Positions 9,901 through 24,900 of a stretch of 64,000 nt of DNA are shown piece by piece. A program made the position numbers and the translations under genes. The first letter of the stretch is position 1. Each line of letters opens with the position of its first letter. Source of the DNA: Opisthocomus hoazin (lineage: Eukaryota > Chordata > Aves > Opisthocomiformes > Opisthocomidae); contig NC_134428.1 in assembly GCF_030867145.1 (NCBI RefSeq), positions 8,184,001 to 8,248,000 on the forward strand, given 5' to 3'. The notes under the pieces are model-generated. The model ran no database searches. It saw only the letters and a list, made by a program, of their open reading frames with translations, and was not told where the DNA came from.

Positions 9901-12900
9901 AGCTTTGAATGAATTGGGAAAGTATCAGAAGGCTTATGATGCTGTAGCAAAATGTTCTCTCGCTGTCCCACAGGTAGGTAAATTATATACTGATGATTAT
10001 TTTTAAAGATTTAATACAGGAAATGTATATTAACACCAAGATCATTAAAGGTTTTTTGGTTGGTTTGGTTTTTTTTAATGCAGTAAAATATTTTTTTATT
10101 CCTCTAAGGATAATTTTTTTGTTGTGGCAGTGAAGACTGATAGCAGAGATTACAGTCCTCGGCTCAGTTTGTTGTGTTAACTTTCAGCAAGAGAAAGTCA
10201 ATTTGCAGTGGGGTCAAGTGCCGTAGAAGTTTGCAATAAACACTAGAACCACTGAGTCAATTGTTTAAAATTCTCTGCAGTCAGAAGTATACTCACGACG
10301 TGAAGAGGAAAACCATGCTTAATTAGAACGTACAATATTGATTCTTTTGATGACTGTATTTTACCTTTCCAAGCATTCAGTAACATTCTTATCTGTGCAT
10401 TGTCCTCCGTCTGAATCACTTGCTCTGCACCTCTAATCTCCGGCTGTATGTGTGTTAGCAAGCGGTGTGTGGAGCAGCAGGAGAGGATCTGCAGGCTGAA
10501 ACGCTGGTCCCGAGGATGTGGTTTCCGTCGTTGTTTGTGGGATTTTGATTTGGTTTGTTTTTAAAAGAGTTGGAGTGCATCAAGTGCACTCCTGCAGCAC
10601 TTTAAATTTAGTTTCATCCAGAATTAATCTAATTTGGCTCTCTGAGACACTTCTAATGCAGACTAAAATGCAGTGTGAGGATGATTTAAGAGATTCACTT
10701 CAGAAATCCATCCCTGGTTTGAACTAAAATGCTGATGGAAACTTCACGTGCTTTGTTCAAAGTAGAGTGGTCACAGGACAGAATACTGAGTTGCATTTTT
10801 TCCTGCCTTTCTGCATCGAAATCACAGGGAAATGGCTGGAAAATCTGTTGAGCATAGGTTTACCTCTTGATATAGAGCAGGTTTCAGCTGTGTTTCCAAA
10901 GACCCAGCAGTTTATCTGGATGTGTAATTTTGGGCTTTGGATCCTCACTTTGCACCTCTAGATCCGAATGTTTTCACTTAAGGTTTGTGTGCCTGTATAT
11001 AAATTTTTATAAATACCTTTTCATAGCTGTAGGACACGTTCTGAAAACTAAATCTTGAAATAATTTAAATGGACTGTTGTTAAAAGTACAGGACAGAGTG
11101 AAATATGACCAAGTTTTTAAGTCAGCTTTGATAGTTGTGTGATGCAATTCCTGCCGATATATGGAATTCTCATTAAATACTCAGCAGTGTTATGTAGCAG
11201 CTGACATGATAATCAGAAATGTGGCCCTCAATTTGTGAAAACAAAACAATGAAAAACCCCCATTCCCTCAAAAACCAAACACCCTCCCCCAAATAAAACC
11301 AAAAAATACCCACCCACAAAAAACCCCACTTCTCTGAACTTCTCTGGTTTTGGAAAACTCTTACATTATTTGGAATTGAAATAAATGGAAGAGAAGGATA
11401 CTGTCTGTTTTCTGGCTTTTTTCAAAAAGGGTGGCTGTATTTTTTCAGCGTTGGCTTGCAGTTCCGTATGTCTGTGAAAGAATAAAGATGCATTATGAGA
11501 CCTTCTGCATATAGAGATCTTGCAGAATATAGACTGAGATGTAAATGGATGTCTTGACTAGACAGCAATAAATGTAAATTGTAAAATTTTATTTATGTCT
11601 TTTAGGATGAAAGTGTGATTAAGCTTACCCAAGAACTAGCTCAAAAACTAGGGTTGAAAATACGGAAAGCATATGTAAGAGCAAAGGTAAGGTTTTATTT
11701 TAACCTTTTACTTGAGGTTTCCCTCTCTTGATATTAGTTTTGTACTTAATGAAGGTATCTTTTTGTTGCAGCCACCCTCCTCAAATTCAGATTCTAGTGA
11801 TGTGTCAACTCAGGTAAGATTTTACCTGTTCTAAGTGCAAGCTGACTTTAAACTACAGGGAAAGATTGTTTCCTAATTTCATGGTGGTGAAGTGAAAGTT
11901 GTGCAATTGACATTTTATGTAAGATGCTGTTATTTTCCATTTCAGGGTTCTGTTGATCTTTGTGTTCAGCTGTGCTATATATTTATGGCAGACTAGGACG
12001 TAAGATTATCATTCAATTTATCTTTGTAGAATAAATGTTAGCTGAAAAATTAAATCCAGTGCAATGAATATGTTTACTTTTCATGTCTTGAGGCAAAGGC
12101 AGAGTTAATGTGCTGATTTTTTATTTTATTTTATTGACAGTTATCCAAGTAAAGGGTGCTGGGAGGAAATCCCTTTTAATTTATGCATTTGTCCAAATTT
12201 GACCTTCACTAGCAGCTGAACTTGCATTTATCTTGCCATTTGTAATGAGTCTGAGTAGCAGTAATGGAGTTTATCTTACTGGCTTTTTTTCACAGGGATA
12301 TAGACAATTTAGCTGTAAATGAATGAGAAGACACGGGAACAGCTCATTTAAGATACTGTTTAGACTCCCTCATTCCTTGAAGTATCACTCGCACTTTTTT
12401 GTTGGTTGCTATTTTTTAGTGATACAATGAGTGGACTTCAGAATGCAAATGGATGCTTTATCGAAGAAGTTATTTGGCCTTTAAATTCCATTAGACTTCA
12501 TAAATCTCAAATTTTATAACGCCTACATTTGACGACTTACATTCTTAGTTTGTAAATATGTATTTGAAAATTTTTAATGGCTGTTGTGCAAAGTGCTGAG
12601 AGGTATTTTTTTCTCACTTCCAGAATTCTTCTTCTGTAGAAGATATTGAGTTAGGTGAGTCTTGTTGTGTTACAATATTAATGCTAGGAAGCTAGATCTG
12701 CCATGCATATTGAGTTGTATTTGTATTTCTTAAGAAAATTCATCTTGTCATTTGAGAGATCTATGGTAAAATGTCTGATCTGTTTATCTCTGAAACTACA
12801 TGTTTACGTGGCTGAGCAAACTTCTGTTCAGCCTCTTCAGTTTGATGTGATTGTAACTGCTCCTGTAGTGATTGTCTCATACTGTTGTCTTCAGTTTGGA

Positions 12901-15900
12901 AAACCAGGGAGAGGAGAGTATGCCAGGGATCTAGTGAAGTATCAGGTCCGTAGCTTCTGCTGTCTTCTGTAGTTTGAGTAATGTGTGAACACTGAGATAC
13001 AAGTACATGTGAATTGGAAGTTAGTGGAAGCTGACAACATTTAATGTGGTTTTGCTTAAACATTCTTCGTGCTTCTCCACTCCCTCACTGCCCGCATTGT
13101 CAGGGTAGAGGTTAGGCGAGATAGCTTTACATCTTTGAACAAAAGTTCCAGTCATTGCCATCTTACCTGTTTCAGATTTATCTGACCAGAAGCAAGAGGT
13201 CGTTTCTGCCACTGCTTCATCAAGCTTTGTTTCCGAAGTGTCGACAGTGTCGTCAGTATCAGTACCACCTCTATCGGCTGCTATGCCTCTTCAAGTGGAA
13301 AAGGTTTCTTTGCCTTCTGCAGTGTTGGCAAATGGAGGGAATGTTTCTTTCTCTATGCCAGAAGCATGTTTAGATTGTGGAGATGGAGATATAATTATTG
13401 GGGAAGAACTCGATGAATTACTTGATTCTGTGCCTGATCCAGATGAAAGTGTAATGGTAAGACTTGTTTGTTTTCTTTCGCAAATGACTATCCTTATGAG
13501 TGGGGATCTTTACTTGTATCAGCGGGCTAGTAGTGAAGTGCCAGTTAACTTTCCTAGTTACGTTGAGCTGGATTTGTGCGTGATTGGGTTGATTTTCTCG
13601 CATGCGGATTCTTGTAAATGTGGCTGTAAAGATACCAGGACCCAGCAGAGTTCCAAGGGCAATTATGTGAGGTTTGTGTGTTGGAAAACCTGAGCGAGGT
13701 TGCCAGGGGAGAGATGCTACTTCAGAAATACTGCTATGCTACTACCGATAGTACCACAGTGGGGGAGGGTTCCTGCTTCCAGGAAGTGCTATAAATAGTG
13801 AAGTAGGCATTTGTAAGTCGGGGCTGGTGTGTGTGTGTTTTGGAGCTTTTTTTTTGGTGCAGATAAACCCTCTCAGAACCTGGGACTGCATTGGAGTGCC
13901 CACCCTGTAGCTGTGGAAACTGTAGTTAAACTTGTGCTCATGGCTTTGCAGGACAGTGGTACTTGTGCTGTGCTTTTCCCATGCGTTCACCAGTATCTCT
14001 GCCATCAGCACTTTATCCGGATCCACCTCCTGGATAACCAGAAATAGTTAGACAATCACGAGTCTAACTTTTTGTATTGTTTAGAAGAGATTATTAGAGA
14101 AATTTGGGCACATGAAGAGTTGTTGTTAAGCCATTGTTCCAGAGCTAGACCAGACTGCGAAGCGCATGGAGTTTCTCAGCTGTTAGAGTGTGAGCTGTGG
14201 TTGATGAGCAGAGACGTCTGAACTTCGTAGCGAGGTTGCTGACTCTCGGCTGTGGCCCTGCCAGTGATGTGGAGCCCTTAGGATTGCAGTGTTAAATGAG
14301 GCTCTGGCATATTTAATTCTTATTAATTAGATGTGGGTTTAATTCCTCATTCAGCTGTGGATGCAACTGTAAATCTTTAAATCAAAAAAATGTGTGGCCT
14401 TCTAATTTTCTGGTTTATGTGCATTGTCTGGTAGAATGTATCTCGGAAATGCAGAAAGTAATTATTTTTAAAAGATCCTAGGAAGTTCCCTGGATTGGGC
14501 AAACAGCTGGACTACATGGTCATTGTAGGTCCCTTCTGTCAGAAATAGTCTGTTCTGTTTTGTTCTAAGTTTGACATAACGAAAGCCAGGAGGAAATACG
14601 ATCTTCCGAAGCAGACTGCAGTCTCATGTAGCGCAGAATCCCGAGCGAGCTGGGGAGCAGAGGGGGTTCAGGCTGGCCAGGCTCGGGGCTGACAGTTTGG
14701 TCACCCTCCGGGCAAGGGGGGCTTCTTGGGGGAGAGCCCGTTGTGTTCTTGAGCACATCGCACATTGTGTTCTTGAGAGGTTTTTTCTGTGTGTGAGCAG
14801 TCTTTTTACATTTCTTTTCTTCCAGCAATCTGCAGGAGCCAGAGGACCTATTGCTGCAGGAAGCGTCTCTCCCAGCGTGCCCTTCTCTGCCTCCTTGCTG
14901 GGGACGCTCCCAGTTAGTGCAGGATTTGTTCCCTCGCCTTCTCTTTCAGAAATATTTTCACAGCCTTTAGCGGCTTCTCTGGAAAATTTTTGTTCGCCAT
15001 TAAGCACATTTTCAATCAGTGACCCAAAAAGAGGTAAGAAGGGAGTCTTAATATTTCACTTTTTCTGATGAGAGTGAGTTGTGCGTGAGCCGACTGGCTT
15101 CTCTTTGCTAACAGATGAGTTTTCACAGCTATTCGGTAGTATTTAACACGTACATAACATTTGATCTGTGCTCACAATTTTTGAAAGTATTGATAATCAG
15201 TGTTGGTTGTACAAACAAAACTTGGTAATGAAGTTTCTTTTTACTTGGGGCCTGCATAAGCGTGCTCCTAGCTCAGTTCAGGTTTTCTGCGTTTGTTTAT
15301 TGTGTGAGTTATTTGTCCCAAGTATAAAGAAGGAATCGTGTTCTTTCAATTTTTTTTTTTTTTCTAAAAACAAAGGTTTTCTTACAGCTTAAACCATTTC
15401 TGATGATTTGGCAATAAGAATTCTAAAAGGCTAATGTAACTGTGTACTCTGAAAAGATACCATTATTACGTGTTTGGATTCAAACTCCAGGGACTATAGT
15501 TACGTAGTGAAATCAGGTATGTGAAATAACAAGATACAAATAGCCAGTGAACTAGAAAAGATAAACCCAAGTTTTGTCTCTACCAGTGTTACAGGAGCAT
15601 GCCGTCTTTAGAACAAAGCCAAATTTACACAATAAAATTAAAATTAAAAGAATCCTCTTAACCCTCTTTCATCTCATTTTTCATAAATCGCTGTTGTGAT
15701 AAATTGCTTATCTAGTGACCCTCTTGGTACTGCTGAAGTATCTCTGTGTTGCCCCAGCACACGCCTGTGAAGCTACTGCTGATGTTAATCAGATGGTTAC
15801 ACCAAAGATGGTCACCTAGTAATTTTTCATCCCAGATGTTTACAAGGGCCTCTTACATAATTGAAAAAATAATGATAGCAAACAAAAATCCTTTGATATC

Positions 15901-18900
15901 TGTCAAAAAAACAAACCTTTGATACTTCTGCTTCTCAGGAATGATAAATGATTTGTTGCATAGGGTGTTTTGGAGAATTGAAATAATTAAAACTTCTTTT
16001 TATTCCTTCAGACCTCTCTAGTTCATCTTCTAAGGATGGAACACCAACCCTTAGCAGCAATAATTCCCCATTGTTTGTAAGTATTTTTCATGTTTTCTTT
16101 CACATCAGTTCAAATGTTAATGCCTTGAAGGCTTAACATAGACCTTAATTTTTGTAGTAGAAGTTTCTATTTTTTAAAAATGGCCCTTTTACTATTAAAA
16201 TATGATTCTGGTCTGGAAAACAGTGGTGCGGTAGCTCACAGCGAGGGTAACTGAGCACAAGAAAAAATTTACAAATGTTGTTTTACATATGCAAACTTTG
16301 ACTGCTGCCATAGCCACTTTTCCATTCTGAGGAACTTGCTGTAAAATACTGTGGAAGTGCGAAATAGCCAACCTAAGAGAGAGAAAATCTCTTCTGATCT
16401 GAGTGCCAAATGTGAGGAACCCCAGAGAGCTGTCCTAGTAGAGGAGCAGAGCAGAGAGAGAACTCTCGCCTTGTGTCTGAGAGTCCGTCTGCTCTCCGTC
16501 GTCTGGCCGTGCGGCATGGTTTCAGTCGTGCTGCTGGCCGTTGCTTGGTGGTGTGGGGAGGGGTGGCGCGGAGGGTTGCCTGCTCGTGAGCCGGGGTGGG
16601 GGAAGCAGTGCTGAGCCTGGCGAGTGCTGCTCTGCTCCCTGTACCTGGCCGGGTCTTGCTGCGTGCTTAGTCTGTGCCAGCTACATGGCTTTTGTAGTCT
16701 CTGTGTCCCCTGCTTAGGCACGCGGTTAAGTTTTTATGATGAATTTTTGGTGTGTACTCTATCTTATACTTTGAAGAATAAACTCAGTAGGTTAAATTTT
16801 AATTGTAGATGATTTAAATTATATGGATCAAGTACAGTGTGCTTTCTTCCAACAGATAAATGGCCCTAGTAGTTTGTTTGGGTCCGAAAATTACATGGGA
16901 GTTGCAGGCCAAACTAGAAATGACTTTTCAAATGTTTTTAGCAGTGCAACTGCTAATATACCTGTATCTTCAGCACTTGTGGGAAGAAACCCATTAGAAG
17001 GCACACATGAGCTAAGACAGGCCTGCCAGTTATGTTTTGTCAAAAAAGGTAAGGGGCTTTTGGACTCAACTGGGTTATTTTTAAAAAATTTAAAAGCATA
17101 CATTTAAAATTCTAGTGTTCGTAAGTTTAAAATACTGCTGGCTTCCCAAGAATGTTAATCGTGACTTGTTCTTTGCAGATGTAGTGTGACCTTATGATTA
17201 AGGAACTGGTAAAAGTTTCAACAACTATTTTATCTTCTTTCTTCTTGTCTTTATTTCTTGTCCTAATAGATTCTTGATTCCTAAACCCACGGCAAATCAC
17301 CGCACGCTTTCCCCACCCTCTAGGTTTGCTCCGTAAGGTGGTTCACATTCTGTATTCGCTTTCCTCCCAACCCCCAGGGTACTGTGAAGAATGACACCTT
17401 TGCTCAAGACTAAAAAAAACTCGCAGTACTCTCTGATTGGCCATGGGGAATTGAACCGCAGTTCAGAGTACCTGGTAACCTTCACATCCCATCTGTTTTT
17501 TTGTTCTTTCCAACTAATTCTAAATCATAATCCTGAGGCTTCCCAACCTGAGTAATAATTAACTCCACTGTATTGACTCAAAGGATCTTAACTGGCATTG
17601 GGCTGTAATATAACTAATCTTTTAGGCCTGAGCTGTTGCTGTTACGAAGAGCTGTATTCTAGAGGCAATAGCTTTTATTAAGACTAATCTTAAAAATAAG
17701 CGTTATGTTTCAAGTTACAGGTGTAATTGATATACTAATAAAGAATTGTATTGAGACATTTAGGGGATGACTGTTGTAGTTTTAAGAACTTTTATAGTAG
17801 TTAAAAATCATTTTTACACAAAAAGCATCTCTATCAAAGCCTCTCAGTGTCTCCTGCTTTTACTACCTGCCTTTGAAATGGTACTGTTCCGCCAGCTGCT
17901 TGTCCAGGGAAACTGGGTCACACTCTTGTCTTTGTAGTCCCTTAAACAGCAAAATTCACCGAGTGTGGCTTGTCTTCAGACTCTCTCTCAGAGTTCTTCA
18001 TTTTGTTGGGAATGTAATACTTTAGGGTGAGACTAAAGATGGAGTTTAAAGCTAGGCGTATTTTTGTTTCCAAAATGACAAAGCTCTGGGATTGGCGTTT
18101 ATATTTTTGGCATGTGTGTACTTCTTAGCTGGCATGTTTTGTCTCTGAACGTAGTAACTGCTCAAGACAATAAAAGTTTAAGAGAGCCATTTACTGATCT
18201 TGGATTTCATCTGCATGGATTTACTATAAATTAGAAATTTAAGTTTCACATTAGTGTTATGGAAACATATACTTTGGAATTTCAAAAAATACACCAATTT
18301 GTTGCTGTCCCAAAGTAATCTTAAGCTTGTAACGCAGCATCCCTCCCAAATAACTTCTGGGTTTTTTCTTGCCGAAAATTGGTCCTTTTGTAAGTATTCG
18401 GGGTTTTTCTGTTCTGCTCAACATGGCTGTTAATGACTTCTGGTTCTTCAGTTGCTGGTGCAAGTAGGAACCCTATACAGTGTGTTCGTGTACTTTGCTT
18501 TTGGGCGTACGTGCCAGTCTGTGTGTGGAAATGTTAAAAGTATGCTGCAATTTATGCAAATATTTTCGGTGATTGTTTCAGGTCCTAAATTATTGGATTA
18601 CGCTTACCATCCCAGTTTAGAACATAAATGTAAGAAGGATATTCTAATTGGCAGAATAAAAAACTCTGAAGATAAATCATGGAAAAAAATACGTCCCAGA
18701 CCAACAAAGACACAGTATGTGGGACCATATTATATATGTAAAGGTACGTGTTATAGATTGTAAAATGTTAATGCCTACACTCAAAGCAATAGAGTTTAGC
18801 TTTTCCACAGTGAATTATAGAACAAGTTTTTATTCTTGCTCGTGGGAGGTGGAGAAGGAAGTTCACTGGGTTGTTTGGATTTTCAAAGGCTGTAAGGAGA

Positions 18901-21900
18901 GCCATATTTTGACCATTAATGTGATTATTTGGAGAACATGCACTGTGCTTCTGTACTGCTCTTCATCGTGAATAACTTTGTTTCTGAGTGCTGGGCTATT
19001 ACTGTTCGAAACAACAACAAAAAAGCACTCTTGTTAGACTTGTGCAGTATGAACCTTTACTTACGTTGTAAGCAAGATGACTCGTGGACTAATTACCAGC
19101 TAGATTTAACAAAGGGTATTCTGGGTTCTCAGCGTTGTTGCCTAAGACTAGAAGAGGGTAGTTGATGGAGGTGTGCATCAGCCCTTCTGAGGTGTTTTAC
19201 ATCCTCAGCAAGTCATTCAGCACGAGGTTTTGCTTCTGTCTGCTGGACTTCAGTGCCCTGTTTACTACAGATGTAGCTTCTTTATTAAAAAGATTTGAAA
19301 TGGAAATGGTGGAAGTTTCGTGGTGAGTTTCCAATAAAAGCTGTGTAAAAGCAATGTCGTATTCCATGACATCATTTTAGATGTTGCTGCTGAAGAGGAA
19401 TGCCGATATCCAGGCCATTGCACGTTTGCGTATTGCCAAGAGGAGATTGATGTGTGGACGTTGGAGCGCAAAGGAGCCTTTAGTCGAGAAGCTCTTTTTG
19501 GAGGAAATGGAAAGATCAACTTGACTGTGTCCCGACTTCTTCAAGAACATCATGGATTATTTATGTTTCTTTGTGAGGTGCTGCTTAATTTCTAATGACA
19601 CAACAAAAGCAAGAATAGATAATAAAATTACCTGGAAAGAAATGCTTTGGTTCATGCATGGCTATTTTGTAAACTTTGAAGTGTGTGTTCAGTAATAATC
19701 TGGCTAGCTTTAGATTGGAGGCTAGTTGAAGTCTCTGTTAAAATCTTTAAGGTAGGGTATATTTTTAGATGTATAAAATACATACTCTGTAATTACCTGT
19801 TTTTGTATTCCAGAAATGTTTTGATCACAAACCCAGAATAATAAGCAAAAGGAACAAGGATAACTCATCTTCTTGTTCTCACCCTGCTATGCATGACTTT
19901 GAAGATAGCAAGTATGTCTGAAATACTGTCTCTCTAAGTTTCAAATTAAAAGCAAAAGTTTCAGGGCATTTTTTAATACCGACTTTCGTTTCTTACTTGT
20001 TGATTAACTCCTCTTCCTTGCTTTTATGCTTTGGCAGTATTGATAAGACAAACTTACTGAACAAGGATTGTCTCCTGTAACTGAATTGAAAGTGAACGAT
20101 TTCTTTATCAATGCATTCAAAATTAGTCATGTCCACCCTCATGTTTGAATCCTCCTGGTTTTGGTGTCAGTCTGTTAATAGCTTATCTATCTGGTGAGCT
20201 GCATTGGTGTAAATAGGTGTGTGATGTTAAATTAATAAAGGAATTCCTAAGCTTGCTCTTTCTTCAGTCTGTTTTACTTACTATGCTGTAGTTTTAACTC
20301 AGTCAGTTAAGAACAGATTTACCTTAATTACAGCGTCTGAACTAGACCTAGTTCAGCTGATAAAAACAGTGTGAGGAAAGTGTCTTTAATTTTTCTTTGG
20401 AAGTTGACAAAGACTTCATAGTGGTAATAGCATTAAATAAGTCTTGGAGAGTTAATTGACATACATTTTTATATGATGGAAACGTAAGTGGGAGCATTTT
20501 AATTGCTGTGTTTTGTACTCCGCTTCTGCATGTTGAGGAAGCACTGCAGCTGTAAGAGCTAGGCTGTTAGTGTTGATGCATCAACTCTTTCTTTAATGGT
20601 GCACTACAGAAGGAGTAAGTACTTCTGCATGTAATTAGATCAGGATATATACTTGAAAGCGGACATCATCTGCTTTCCCTCTTGGAAACCAGTGATCCAG
20701 CTGGACTGAATTCAGTAATGGTTTGCAGAACAGGGACCTCTGCATTTCACAAGAGTACTGTGTTGTGATGTTGGTTTGCTTGGCCTAGAAATGATAATTA
20801 GATGCTATGGAAACTTTTTTGGCTCTGATTTCATGTAAAAAGTGTTAAAAAGACATTTGAATGAACTTTGATGAGGGATGGTTTTTTTTTACATGTTTTT
20901 CCACACATGAACAAAGTAATTTTAAGGAATATCTAAAATTGACTGTTTTCAAAACAGGTGCCTTGTCCACATTTTGCGGGAAACTATGGTGAAATATTCC
21001 AAAATCCGCCCTTTTCAAGTTCGATGTCAGCTTGACCTGTGCAGACATGAGGTGCATTATGGCTGCTTGCGAGAGGATAAATGCTTTTATGCTCACAGTC
21101 TGGTAGAGCTTAAAGTCTGGATAATGCAAAAGGAAACAGGTATGTCTGGTAAAATGCTCGCTTTACTCTTCATTGTAATGCCACTTCTTCCTTGTCTTAA
21201 CTCCCTGCTGAAATTAGCAGCGTGGGATCAGTGCGTTCACTTATAATTGGCTGGGATCTTTCATACAGCATAATCAATAAACAGTAATGTAAATATGATC
21301 AAAAGTGCTGAGCAGCCTACTAGCTAGTCAAAGTTAGGAAGTTTTTGACAATAAAAACTGTCAAAACTACTCATTATGGTCAGATTTTTTTTCTAGAATT
21401 CTTGAGCAGATACTAAATCCAAGTCAGACTAAATCTGTTTTTATTTCTAAACCTTCAAAATTTGGAAGATCTTGATCAAATTTACTTCTCACAGAGCACT
21501 GAAAGAAAAGCTTGAAATAGTGTATTTATGCCATTGTTTCCCTCCATCCACCAGTGCAAGAATCAAGTTTTTTCACAGTTAAACCTTCCTTTTAGCTTAG
21601 TGCCATTCTGATATTCTGACGTAGTCAGCGAGAAAATAAATCTTTCCAGTTTGCTACTCTGTCTCTTATTAGTGTATGTGTTCATAAAACTGAACTATTG
21701 TTCTGTTCTTGCTTACATAGGGATGTTTAGGCTGGTTTTTGTTGATCTTGCTTGTTCTTGTTGGCTTCTTTGAGAGTAACAAATCTTACTACTTCCTTTC
21801 TAGCTGATGGCTTTTGAGCGGCATGTCTCTGCACTTACAGCCCATGGCTTGGTCAGGAGTTCCAAACTCTACGTGTTGGGGTTTTAAATTTTTTTTTTTT

Positions 21901-24900
21901 TTTAAAGGCAATCAAACTGTTAGCAGTAAATAATTTCTACCATGTAACAGTTGCTCATTCTTCCTACCTTGCTCTGTCTGACAGCAGTACTTTCCATATT
22001 GAGTAATCATGCTGGATTGCTGGGATGCATGGAGGAAACAGGGAAATGTGGCAGTCCCAGGGCGTCACTAGCTTTCTGGCCTTTTTGCCCCTTCATGCCT
22101 GTGATCTATCCTCACCCATCCCTTCTTTGAAGAGGCTCCTTGTTGCTTCAGTTTTCTATCTAGGTCCTTGTACAGGCGTACTGACAGGAGATGTCACACT
22201 CACCTGAACGTTTTGGAGGGAGGAAGGCAAACCGAGACAAGAGATGACTGTTTCTGTCCTGATTTCCTGTTCTGTTGCTCCTGGGATGAGCCTTTAGCAG
22301 TTCCTGTGTGAAAGTAAAGCAGTTATTTTCTTACCAGCTGCCCCAACGAAGTCAAGGATAGCACATACTTACACGATAACTTCTTGTTTGAAGTAAGGGT
22401 TGGGTTCTCCAAGAAGCTTGATTTGCCACAGATGGCATATTTTTAATCTTACGATGTGTTCATGCTTTGCCCGAGTCAGTTGGAGCTCAGTCTCTGCCCC
22501 GTGAATGGGGTTCCCCTTCTGAATGCGAGATGTGGGAAGGGAAGGAACGCTGCCGCAGGAGAGAGATGTCTTACTGACACTTAGATCCAAACACAGCTGA
22601 CAGTCTGTCTTTGTGTGGAACTAGAGCAGTAAATGTTACGCTGTGTGTGAACACTCTAGCTCTGATAGGAACCTTAGCCAAAGTGTTTGTAAGAATGGGT
22701 TTTTTTCTGAAACAATACCTAATTAACAGGCCTTGTTTGAAATCTGTGTAAAAAAAAAAAAGGCTGGGGCAGCCTAGTGTCTGTCAGCTTGCATTTTGGA
22801 TAGTTTACTGTGGTCCATAGAACAATGCAGCTTTTCTAATTAGATTGTCATTAGAGGTTTAGTATATTATGTTTAAATAAATACTCACAGATGTACCTTA
22901 ACTTGTATGAGCAATCTGTACTTTTAAAAACTTCTATGTTTGCTTTTCAGTGTGATGATACATACAATATTTCTGTTTCAGAGGCCCTCATGAAATTCTT
23001 AAGCATGTATATGTGTGTATGGTTGTAAATGTATATCCCCACCCACACATGAGTGTGTGTATATGTATACAATATGTAAAAAGAGAAACAGATAAAAGCC
23101 TTGGGGCTTCAGTAGCATTCCAGTTTGGGCCTGTCTGTAATTCTACAACAGTCGTAAGTGCTCAAGAACTAGTTCCCTTCCTTTACAGGTATTTCACATG
23201 ATACTATTGTTCAAGAATCAAAGAAATACTGGCAGAACATGGAAGCTAGTGCACATGGATCACAGGTATTTCCGTTTTTCCATTAAACTAATTCTACAGG
23301 GACTTTGGTGATACTTCTTTTTCTATGTCTGTGTATAATGTAGGTAATTTTAGAAATTACTTTTTTAATGTCTCTTCAAATAATCTCTTTCACTGTAGGC
23401 TTTCTTTGGCTTGTTCCACTTACACTAAAATGCCTGCTTTGCCTCTAAGCAATTTCTCTTTTGCTTTGCTTGTTCTGTCATAGGTGGAACATAAAACCTA
23501 AATACAATTTCAAAGTCAGCTGCCATAGGGCAATTAATTATCTTCTCAATATGTAGGACTTTTATGTGTTTAGTTTGTATGTATTATCACAAATTCTGGG
23601 TACGTATACTGAAGTCAGAAATAAGTGAAGTAAAAATGTGTTTGTTTGGAAATGCCTAGTTTGCAATTACAAGCTAAACTGCTACAAGACATGCAGTGTA
23701 ACATCTGCTTCCGGACGTGTGTTGTGAACTTCTGTCATAGGGGTAATTCATAATTACGTATGGATTTCTTTGCAGATACTAAATACCTTTTGTTGTTGTT
23801 GTTGTTGTTTTTTTTGGCTTAAGATCCTTGGGAACCAAATGAAATATGGATCACTTAATTTGAAGATGAAGTTTGTTTGTGGTCAGTGCTGGAGAAATGG
23901 TCAAGTTAATGAGCCAGACAGAAACAAGAAATACTGTAGTGCAAAGGCAAGACACCCGTAAGTACGACCCAACAGTGAAAACTTAACCCTTTTGTCAGCC
24001 ATTTAAAACCTCTCTTGGGAAACTGTTGCTGCTTAGGAAAGAGTCATAGGAGGAATTAAAAAAAACGTACTGAAGCAGGACAGAGTCGTCTCTGTAGTAT
24101 ATTAATAGCTGGTATTGAGAAACACTTTGGTGGCTGTTTGTTCTGTTTTTAATTATCAGTTATGGTAAAGTTTCAGTAGAATTTAGTTAAATCTGAAGTA
24201 TATGGTGGAAGCTTCATAAAGAACCTTCTGGGCTTTCCTGATTCTGCTTCTGTGTCCCCAGGGCGTCTCTTCTTTAATCCTGTTTTCTTTCACTGAATGC
24301 ATCTGCTTTTCAGATGGACCAAAGATCGCCGTGTGGTGCTGGTAATGTCTAATGAACGTAAGAAGTGGATGACCATTCGTCCTCTTCCCGCAAAGAAACA
24401 AGTGCCTCTGCAATTTGATGTATGTTAACCTAAAGCTAATGTCTTCCTTAAGAAAACAGGGTAACTGGAAAATACTAGAAATTCCCATGGGCGTTGGTGG
24501 GAGTATGTTTACGGTGTTCCTGCAGAGTTCAGGCTTAGAAAAGCACTGATCTCATGTGTTGTTACTGAAGCCCTTTCTCATCAGTGCAAGTTAATAACTT
24601 TTCAAGTGATTTAACTAAGTTCTTACTGTTTCCCATAAATATTTCAGAAACAGCTTAAACATATCTGTCATCTGGTAATCTGGTAGGAGGTAAAAAGCAC
24701 TCATAGTACTTGCTTCCAGCAGTTTGCTTTTTCTAACTACAATATATGAGTTTTTTAGAAAATAAACATGATTTTATTTTTCATGTGATACAAATGTCGA
24801 TTGGGAGGGGAAACACTAGCCAAGACTGGAAAGAAAACCCTATTTTCTACTATAATCCATTTTACTTTATATTCATAAGGATTTTTTTTTTTCATTCACA

